A DNA stretch of 53,524 nt. Origin: Mannheimia haemolytica. GTDB lineage: Bacteria > Pseudomonadota > Gammaproteobacteria > Enterobacterales > Pasteurellaceae. The notes under the pieces are model-generated. The model saw only the letters and a program-made list of their open reading frames with translations. It did no database searches and was not told the origin of the DNA. The translations under genes were made by a program, and so were the position numbers. Below are positions 47,726 to 53,524 of this stretch, piece by piece; positions within the stretch are counted from its first letter, which is position 1; the number at the start of each line of letters is the position of its first letter. The stretch lies in contig NZ_SMAC01000020.1 of assembly GCF_004342115.1 (NCBI RefSeq), forward strand, positions 1 through 53,524, given 5' to 3'.

Positions 47726-48241
47726 ATGCAGAAAAAATCACTCATATCTCGCTTACTTAAAAATATTTTCCTCTACGGCAGCCTGTTTATCATTATTAGC
47801 CTGGTGGTTGATTGGTATCGCTCGCCCTCCGCTCCGGCACAATTTGAGCAAACCGTGCATTATGATATTCAACACCAGCCGAAAGTAATCGCCCAATTAA
47901 GCCACGAGAAGCCGATGCTACTCTATTTTTGGGGAAGTTGGTGCCACTATTGCCAAGTGGTTTCGCCGAATATCCAACAATTAGCGAATGACGGCACGGA
48001 AGTTTTAGGTGTTGCCCTGAAATCCGGCGATGAAAATGACGTACAAGCCTATCTCAATGAAAATGGCTACACTTTCGCTACTTTGAATGACCCAAGCGGT
48101 GATTTCTCTCGAGGTTGGAACATTCAAGCCACCCCAACCATCTTGATTATCAAAGACGGTAAAATCGCCCACCACACCACCGGCTACACTAGCTATTTGA
48201 GCTTAAAATTCAGACTATGGCTGGCAGACGTGTTGTATTAA
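47726..48241 (+). CDS. Thioredoxin-like membrane-anchored protein (ScsD-like)
   Basis: This 171-aa protein has one N-terminal membrane helix (about 12-30) and a periplasmic thioredoxin fold with the redox pair Cys73 and Cys76 (WCHYC) and the cis-proline loop ATPTILI. It resembles ScsD/TlpA-type disulfide reductases that need DsbD-like electron supply. No scsBC genes are adjacent, so its partner lies elsewhere. The N-terminus and lack of a signal cleavage site suggest a membrane tether. A weak Shine-Dalgarno precedes the ATG. Confidence 0.85.
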   Translation: MQKKSLISRLLKNIFLYGSLFIIISLVVDWYRSPSAPAQFEQTVHYDIQHQPKVIAQLSHEKPMLLYFWGSWCHYCQVVSPNIQQLANDGTEVLGVALKSGDENDVQAYLNENGYTFATLNDPSGDFSRGWNIQATPTILIIKDGKIAHHTTGYTSYLSLKFRLWLADVLY

Positions 48242-48279
48242 ACGATTCCTTTCATTTGCAAAAAAATCCACTAAATCCG

Positions 48280-48310
48280 ACCGCTTGTTTACACCAAAAA
48301 GACAAGCGGT
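48280..48310. terminator. Outward-facing uptake-signal pair between convergent genes
   Basis: ACCGCTTGT and ACAAGCGGT flank 13 bases. The orientation of the two cores is opposite to most pairs in this window. It overlaps the last codons of the MFS gene on the minus strand and ends the ScsD-like transcript. Confidence 0.6.
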
Positions 48311-49343
48311 ACTAAATTCATTGTCATCATTGTGGTGATCGATAAAATCAGCCTCGATGAGCCAAAAATAAAGCCTCGGTTTTTGCCGTTGTCGAATTTC
48401 ACCAGTAAATTTGCCATTGCTGTGAGGGCGTACACTTCCACCACCGTAAAAATCACGGTGTAAATATAGGCAGCGGTCAGAGTTGCGACTTTTACCGCAA
48501 TAAACCAAGGGGCAATAATCGCCACCGCTAATAACGGCGAAATCCAAATTAATTGCTGTTTGGTGAGGTTGATTTTACGAGAAAAAGTCGATTGCAAACT
48601 GACGGTTAAAACACCGTTGATGAATAACGCAATCGGCGAATGCTCCGGTGCGTGCAGGACATTGTCGAATAAATACGGAAAAATAATAAAATAGGACGAT
48701 GCCACACTCAGTGGCACAAATAGCATTAAGTGAGCGAACAAAAACTCTTTGTTGATGATTTCCTTAATTTGTGCGAAACGAAATTTCACGCCGCCATTCA
48801 CGCCTTCCACCGAATAAAACGGCTTGACCATAAACGCAAACAAGCCGGCTTCCAAAATAAAGCAGATCCAAATCAGCGTTTCAATCATCTCAAACCTAAT
48901 AAACGGAATAATAATCAGCGGGGCGAGCATTGAAGACATACTGGTGACTTTTAGATATTTGCCTTGTAAACGGGTTTTAGCAGCATATTCATCGCCGGCA
49001 ATCGCCAGTAAACAGGCTCTGGCATTAGTGCCGAATAAGCAACTCCCCAACCCAAAGCAAGTGGTTGCCAACAATAAAATGAGGTAATTATCCGCTGCTA
49101 AAAACAGCATATAGGCAACCACATCTAATAAACAGCCCAATAACATCATTTTTGCCAAGCCGTAGCGATCCCCCCAAATGCCGGCTAAAATTGCCAATGC
49201 CTGATTACAAAACAACAGCAATGAAAGGAAAAAAGCGATTTGGGCGTTATCTAGCTTAAATAAAAGAAAAACACGCTTTGCATTGAAAAAAAGGCGGTGG
49301 TGGAAATAAAACGGCGTAGGAGTAATAGTTTTTCTAAAGACAT
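48289..49343 (-). pseudogene. MFS transporter, frameshifted near the N-terminus
   Basis: An ATG at 49343 starts MSLEKLLLLRRFISTTAFFS and a normal first helix ending FFYLS, then meets TAG at 49251-49253. The body of the MFS carrier, LDNAQIAFFLSLLLFCNQAL and GIWGDRYGLAKMM onward, lies in the next frame, open to the natural end at 48289. Adding one base (for example AGC-CTA) rejoins them as YLSLDNAQIAF. The intact protein would be about 351 aa with eleven to twelve helices. Opening the frame further upstream gives an unconvincing hydrophilic leader, so this is a one-base deletion. The substrate is unknown. Confidence 0.75.
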
Positions 49344-49456
49344 TCAGAATGGTTGAATTGGTTAAATAAAGAGCGGTTATTCTACCTTTTAAGTCAACCC
49401 CAATCAATCGGCTTTTGTTTTACCTTTGGCGTGGGTTTCGGTATGATAAGCGATAT

Positions 49457-49526
49457 GTAGTGGCGGGTCCTGTGCCCGCCTAAATACCAATGATAACTTG
49501 CGGGCGAGCACAGGACTCGCCCCTAC
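49457..49526. repeat. Inverted pair of GTAGGGGCG-type palindromic repeats
   Basis: GTAGTGGCGGGTCCTGTG.. (49457-49480) and its diverged inverse ..CAGGACTCGCCCCTAC (49500-49526) flank 19 bases. Each unit is itself a small palindrome (GGCGGG/CCCGCC and GGGCGAG/CTCGCCC). It lies directly upstream of mnmE and probably belongs to a dispersed repeat family. It could form a large cruciform or an RNA leader. Confidence 0.65.
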
Positions 49527-49539
49527 GATAAACAAGAAA

Positions 49540-50898
49540 ATGAAAGACACCATTGTTGCTCAAGCAACACCGATTGGCAGAGGCGGTGTGGGGATTCTGC
49601 GAGTTTCCGGTCCGCTTGCCGAAACCGTTGCTCAAGCCGTATTAGGCAAAACATTGCCACCCCGTATCGCAAATTATTTGCCGTTTAAAGACGAAGATGG
49701 CACTGTGTTGGATCAAGGCATCGCCTTATTTTTTAAAGCTCCCAACTCCTTTACCGGCGAAGATGTGCTTGAACTTCAAGGACACGGTGGGCAGGTTATT
49801 TTAGATTTACTGCTCAAACGCATTTTACAAGTTAAGGGGCTACGCATTGCCCGAGCAGGTGAATTTTCCGAACAGGCATTTTTAAACGATAAGCTCGACC
49901 TTGCCCAAGCTGAAGCGATTGCGGATTTAATCGACGCCACCAGCGAGCAAGCCGCTCGTTCAGCCCTGAAATCACTACAGGGCGAATTTTCTAATAAAAT
50001 CAATGCGTTAGTTGATTCAGTAATTTATTTACGCACTTATGTGGAAGCGGCGATTGACTTCCCCGATGAGGAAATTGACTTTCTGGCAGACGGTAAAATC
50101 GAGGCAAAATTAAATGAGATTATCGCTCAATTAGACGGTGTTCGCCGTGAAGCGAAACAAGGCTCGATTCTGCGTGAAGGAATGAAAGTAGTGATCGCCG
50201 GTCGCCCGAATGCAGGGAAATCAAGCTTGCTTAACGCCTTAGCCGGACGAGAGGCGGCGATTGTAACCAATATTGCTGGCACAACCCGTGATGTGTTGCG
50301 TGAACATATTCACATTGACGGAATGCCGTTGCATATTATCGACACCGCCGGTCTCCGTGATGCCAGTGATGAGGTGGAACGTATCGGCATTCAGCGTGCT
50401 TGGGAAGAAATCGCCCAAGCCGACCACGTTTTATTAATGATTGACAGCACCGAGCAACAAGCCGATCAGTTCCGACAAGAGTGGGCGGAATTTCTAGCCA
50501 AACTGCCGGCAAATATGCCTGTGACCGTAATTCGCAACAAAGTCGATTTATCCGGCGAGCAGGAAGGCTTAATTCAGGTGGACGATTTCACGATGATTCG
50601 CCTCTCTGCCCAAACCAAAGTCGGCGTTGATTTATTGCGTGAACACTTGAAGAAATCAATGGGCTACCAAAGTTCTACGGAAGGCGGATTCTTGGCTCGC
50701 CGCCGTCATCTGCAAGCATTGGAAACCGCTGCCGAGCATTTAGAGCGAGGGCATATCCAGCTTACTCAATTCTTAGCCGGCGAATTGTTAGCGGAAGAGT
50801 TGCGTATGGTGCAAAATGCCTTAAGTGAAATTACCGGCCAGTTCACCTCTGATGACTTATTAGGCAACATTTTCAGCTCATTTTGCATCGGTAAATAA
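49540..50898 (+). CDS. mnmE: tRNA modification GTPase MnmE
   Basis: This 452-aa GTPase (E. coli 454 aa) acts with MnmG to place cmnm5/mnm5 groups on wobble U34 of tRNAs. It has the N-terminal THF-binding domain ([20 protein letters not shown]), G1 GRPNAGKS at 221-228, G2/G3 AGTTRDV and DTAGLRD, NKVD and the C-terminal CIGK with the catalytic cysteine. The ATG at 49540 is the family start; an upstream in-frame start would translate repeat sequence. It is directly followed by tilS. Confidence 0.96.
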   Translation: MKDTIVAQATPIGRGGVGILRVSGPLAETVAQAVLGKTLPPRIANYLPFKDEDGTVLDQGIALFFKAPNSFTGEDVLELQGHGGQVILDLLLKRILQVKGLRIARAGEFSEQAFLNDKLDLAQAEAIADLIDATSEQAARSALKSLQGEFSNKINALVDSVIYLRTYVEAAIDFPDEEIDFLADGKIEAKLNEIIAQLDGVRREAKQGSILREGMKVVIAGRPNAGKSSLLNALAGREAAIVTNIAGTTRDVLREHIHIDGMPLHIIDTAGLRDASDEVERIGIQRAWEEIAQADHVLLMIDSTEQQADQFRQEWAEFLAKLPANMPVTVIRNKVDLSGEQEGLIQVDDFTMIRLSAQTKVGVDLLREHLKKSMGYQSSTEGGFLARRRHLQALETAAEHLERGHIQLTQFLAGELLAEELRMVQNALSEITGQFTSDDLLGNIFSSFCIGK

Positions 50899-52164
50899 AT
50901 GACACTTTTTAACCGCTTTCAAACCCAGTGTGCAACGCATTTGCCGAACCAAACCGCCTTTTTAATCGGCTTAAGCGGTGGGGTGGATTCGGTGGTACTA
51001 CTCCACCTTTTTGCCCGCACCTCATTTCACGTTAGGGCAATTTATGTCCACCACGGGCTAAGCCCAAATGCGGACGACTGGGCAGCCTTTTGCGAACAAT
51101 ATTGCAAGCGGTTAAATATTCCCTTTATTTTACAAAAGGTCAGAGTGGATAGCTCAAACGGCGTTGAAAACGGGGCGAGAGAAGCTCGTTACCAAGCCAT
51201 TCAACAACAGCTTAAGCCCAATGAAGTGTTCGCCACCGCCCACCATTTAGATGACCAAGCCGAAACTTTTTTGCTCGCCCTCAAGCGAGGCAGTGGAGTC
51301 AAAGGATTATCGGCGATGCAAGCGGTCACTTTTTTGCAAAATTTTACCGTTTTTCGACCGCTACTCACTTTTACTAAGTCAGATTTGATGGGTTATGCCG
51401 TTCAACATCAGCTAGGTTGGATTGAGGACGAAAGCAATGCCGATAACCGTTACGACCGTAATTTCCTTCGCAATAGCATCTTGCCACTACTCAATCAACG
51501 TTGGCAGCACTTCAGCCAAATGGTTGCCCGTTCCGCTCAGCATTGTGCAGAACAGCAAGCCTTGATAGAAGAGCTATTAAGCGATGAACTCAAGTCAAGA
51601 ACAGGGGAAAAACAACAACTCAACATTAACGGCTTTGGGCAATTTTCACTTGCCAAGCAACAGCAACTTAGCCGCCTTTGGCTGGAACAAAACGGAGTGA
51701 GAATGCCAAGCCAAGCCCAGCTACAAGCGGTCATTTCTGAACTGATTTTTGCAAAAGCCGATAAAAACCCACAGGTTAAAGTCGGCGAAAATATTATCAG
51801 ACGCTATCAACAAGCTATTTACGTTACCGAAGAGATCGCCGACATTCCGCCATTTGAGGTAGTACTTCCCACAGAAACCAAAGTGGAATTACTCTATCAG
51901 CTCGGTACTATTATTCGCCAACAACAAGAGATCATTTGCAAAAAAAACGGGAAAAATCACCGCTTGCAACTGCCCCAAGAGCTGGCTCAATCAACTATTT
52001 CTATTAAAATCGGGCAACTAGGCAAAGTAAAATGCTACGGCAAGGCTCAACGGGAAGAAATGAAAAAGATTTGGCAAAATCACGGCATACCTGTTTGGGA
52101 ACGCAACCGTACACCGCTGATTTTTTGGCAAGACGAATTAGTTGGCCTATTACCTATCCTCTAG
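50899..52164 (+). CDS. tilS: tRNA(Ile)-lysidine synthase
   Basis: This 421-aa enzyme adds lysine to C34 of tRNA-Ile(CAU), changing its decoding and charging. The PP-loop SGGVDS is at residues 26-31, and an N-type ATP pyrophosphatase domain precedes the TilS substrate-binding and C-terminal domains (KNHRLQLPQELAQS region). Length is close to E. coli (432 aa). It starts right after the mnmE stop and overlaps the xerD stop by 11 bases, convergently. The coding sequence carries several uptake cores. Confidence 0.94.
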   Translation: MTLFNRFQTQCATHLPNQTAFLIGLSGGVDSVVLLHLFARTSFHVRAIYVHHGLSPNADDWAAFCEQYCKRLNIPFILQKVRVDSSNGVENGAREARYQAIQQQLKPNEVFATAHHLDDQAETFLLALKRGSGVKGLSAMQAVTFLQNFTVFRPLLTFTKSDLMGYAVQHQLGWIEDESNADNRYDRNFLRNSILPLLNQRWQHFSQMVARSAQHCAEQQALIEELLSDELKSRTGEKQQLNINGFGQFSLAKQQQLSRLWLEQNGVRMPSQAQLQAVISELIFAKADKNPQVKVGENIIRRYQQAIYVTEEIADIPPFEVVLPTETKVELLYQLGTIIRQQQEIICKKNGKNHRLQLPQELAQSTISIKIGQLGKVKCYGKAQREEMKKIWQNHGIPVWERNRTPLIFWQDELVGLLPIL

Positions 52165-53047
52165 GGTGAAATTGCTGATGAAGCGATTTCAAACGGGCTT
52201 TTGCCACTTGAGTGTAAATCTGGGTGGTCGATAAATCACTATGCCCCAGCAACATCTGTACCACTCGCAAATCAGCCCCATGATTGACCAAATGGGTCGC
52301 AAAGGCGTGGCGAAGCACGTGAGGCGAGAGTTTATCTGCATCAATACCTGCAAGCACGGCATAGTGCTTAATCCGATGCCAAAACGTCTGCCTTGTCATC
52401 TGCTGCCCTCGCCGGCTCGGAAATACAACATCAGACTGCTGATTATTCAGCAAAATAGGGCGACCGTACTGGAAAAACTCCTGTATCCAATAATTCGCCT
52501 CCTCGCCCAATGGCACTAACCGCTCTTTATCCCCTTTACCGATAATTCTCACCCCCCCTTGTTTGAGGCTGATATTATCCATCGAAAGCGACACCAGCTC
52601 CGTTACCCGCAGACCGGTGGCATACAGCAGCTCCAGCATTGCTTTATCCCGTAACTCTATCGGATCTAACGTATTCGGGGCATCTAGCAAATCCATTACC
52701 TGATCTTCACTTAAGGATTTGGGTAAAGAAGCACCCCGTTTAGGGGAAGAAAGGGTTAAAGTCGGGTCATCTTGGCGATAATGCTCAAGGCATAAAAAAC
52801 GGAAAAATTTCCTTAAACAACTCAACATTCTGGCAGAGCTTGTCGCCTTATAGCCTTGCTCCAAACGCTCGCCGAGAAAACCTTGTAAGTCGATATGATC
52901 GAGAGACAGAAATGCTTTAGGTTCAGAAAAATAATCGGAAAAACGCTCTAAGTCAGAACGATAAGAGGCAACGGTATTTTCAGACAAACCGTGTTCTTGC
53001 CATAGTGTATCGAGAAATTGTTCAATAATAGGGTCAAGCTCAGCCAT
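52154..53047 (-). CDS. xerD: Tyrosine recombinase XerD
   Basis: This 297-aa recombinase (E. coli 298 aa) resolves chromosome dimers at dif with XerC and FtsK. It has the N-terminal SAM-like core-binding domain and catalytic Arg147, Lys171, His243, Arg246, His269 and Tyr278, each one residue below the E. coli numbering. It is not part of a mobile element; the neighbours are housekeeping genes. It starts 41 nt from an AT-rich gap after the rrn terminator. Confidence 0.96.
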   Translation of the reverse strand: MAELDPIIEQFLDTLWQEHGLSENTVASYRSDLERFSDYFSEPKAFLSLDHIDLQGFLGERLEQGYKATSSARMLSCLRKFFRFLCLEHYRQDDPTLTLSSPKRGASLPKSLSEDQVMDLLDAPNTLDPIELRDKAMLELLYATGLRVTELVSLSMDNISLKQGGVRIIGKGDKERLVPLGEEANYWIQEFFQYGRPILLNNQQSDVVFPSRRGQQMTRQTFWHRIKHYAVLAGIDADKLSPHVLRHAFATHLVNHGADLRVVQMLLGHSDLSTTQIYTQVAKARLKSLHQQFHPRG

Positions 53048-53128
53048 ACAAGCGGGTATATTTTCAGGAAATTTTGCAAATTTTAACAGAATTAAATCTA
53101 TAAAAATACAAAAGCGATAGAAAAGAAA

Positions 53129-53156
53129 AAACCGATTAGCTTATGCTAATCGGTTT
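53129..53156 (-). terminator. rrn operon terminator
   Basis: AAACCGATTAGC-TTAT-GCTAATCGGTTT is a perfect 12-bp stem followed on the minus strand by TTTCTTTTC, 7 nt after tRNA-Asp. Confidence 0.92.
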
Positions 53157-53163
53157 AAATTAT

Positions 53164-53240
53164 TGGCGGAACGGACGGGACTCGAACCCGCGACCCCCTG
53201 CGTGACAGGCAGGTATTCTAACCAGCTGAACTACCGCTCC
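53164..53240 (-). tRNA. tRNA-Asp (anticodon GTC)
   Basis: The 77-nt cloverleaf begins GGAGCGGTAGTTCAGCTGGT and ends with an encoded CCA; GGAGCGG pairs with CCGTTCC, the anticodon loop is CTGTCAC (GTC at 53204-53206) and the T loop is GGTTCGAGTC. It is at the distal end of the rRNA operon, following 5S, as in several enteric and Pasteurellaceae rrn operons. Confidence 0.98.
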
Positions 53241-53251
53241 TAAATTAATAG

Positions 53252-53367
53252 ATTGATAATGCCCTACTCTCACATGGCGAATCACCACACTACCATCGGC
53301 GTTACTGCGTTTTACTTCTGAGTTCGGAATGGAGTCAGGTAGAGCCACAGCACTCTGGTTATCAATC
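53252..53367 (-). rRNA. rrf: 5S rRNA, distal copy
   Basis: On the minus strand, the 5S sequence with CCGAACTCAGAAGTAAAACG and GTAGTGTGGTG is flanked by an ATTGATAA/TTATCAAT terminal stem. It is the second 5S gene of the operon, between the upstream copy and tRNA-Asp. It differs from the upstream copy at several positions. Confidence 0.93.
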
Positions 53368-53439
53368 AAATTCTTTCATTTAGTCAGTTTACTAAAATAT
53401 AGTTTATACTTTCTAATAAACTCACTAAATAAATTAAAA

Positions 53440-53524
53440 CCCGACGATGCTCTACTCTCACATGGCGAATCACCACACTACCATCGACGTTACTGCGTTT
53501 TACTTCTGAGTTCGGTATGGGGTC
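53440..53524 (-). rRNA. rrf: 5S rRNA, proximal copy (partial at window edge)
   Basis: The 3' 85 bases of a second 5S gene lie at the right edge, separated from the distal copy by an AT-rich spacer of 72 bases. Most of the central region is identical; differences include the terminal stem and two or three internal sites. The 5' end and 23S lie outside the window. Confidence 0.9.

Noticed and set aside
49344-49407. N-terminal extension of the MFS protein upstream of 49343
   Set aside because: The leader is hydrophilic and unlike MFS; it is another frame read over the true N-terminus.
52154-53047. xerD as a phage or island integrase
   Set aside because: Catalytic residues and length match housekeeping XerD, and the nearby tRNA-Asp is intact with no direct repeat or cargo.
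1-53524. CRISPR arrays, toxin-antitoxin or defence islands
   Set aside because: No regularly spaced repeats, cas genes, restriction enzymes or paired small toxin/antitoxin frames were seen; repeated motifs are uptake signals or hairpins.

Overview
The window reads as chromosomal DNA of a Pasteurellaceae species from the Actinobacillus pleuropneumoniae / Mannheimia / Bibersteinia side of the family. Two things support this. The Apl-type DNA uptake signal (core ACAAGCGGT, usually followed by CATTTTTGCA- or TAAATTTGCA-like bases) is scattered throughout. Gene content and order are gamma-proteobacterial: epmA|frdABCD, yigZ-trkH-hemG and rsfS-rlmH-mrdA-rodA-rlpA-dacA-ybeD-lipB-lipA all keep their E. 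coli arrangement. Species cannot be fixed from sequence reading alone. The window lies between two rRNA operons, both transcribed leftwards: at the left edge are an rrn promoter and boxA leader, and at the right edge two 5S genes, tRNA-Asp(GTC) and a terminator.

Layout. 0.3-3.7 kb: fumarate reductase frdABCD (-). 4-9.4 kb: epmA and rarD (+), an fsr-like efflux gene broken by one in-frame TGA (-), and a BetT-type BCCT carrier (+). 9.4-17.8 kb: a membrane methyltransferase and murJ (-), rpsT (+), mscL (-), hemG/trkH/yigZ (-), then fmt-modF-acpH (+). 18.4-21.5 kb: a Fur-box-associated iron-complex ABC transporter whose permease and ATPase are both frameshifted while the binding protein is intact. 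21.6-29.8 kb: the lipoate / cell-elongation block. 29.9-30.8 kb: a DMT-family permease.

30.8-41 kb is the main accessory region, a uronate catabolic locus. uxuR-uxuA (-) diverges from SDR oxidoreductase - HAD phosphatase - cytoplasmic GH3 glycosidase - GPH sugar symporter - uxaC - kdgK (broken) - eda (+). The 235-bp control region holds a perfect CRP palindrome and three GGTWWACC candidate UxuR boxes. Together the genes suggest import of an intact glucuronic-acid-containing glycoside, intracellular cleavage by GH3, and the route glucuronate > fructuronate > mannonate > KDG > KDPG > pyruvate + GAP. The KDG kinase step is disrupted here.

41.2-53.5 kb: an orphan Slam-type outer-membrane protein, mutS (-), a small lipoprotein, a ComEA-like protein with a long Lys/Ala stalk and an apparent ATA start, fklB, an ScsD-like thioredoxin, a frameshifted MFS gene (-), mnmE-tilS (+), xerD (-) and the end of an rrn operon.

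Across the window inverted pairs of uptake signals sit at gene ends as terminator-like hairpins, and a second family of short GC-rich palindromes occupies other intergenic gaps. Five genes are disrupted by single small lesions, which suggests either ongoing gene decay in a host-adapted lineage or, for the homopolymer case, an assembly error. I saw no prophage, insertion sequence, CRISPR array or restriction/defence cluster.
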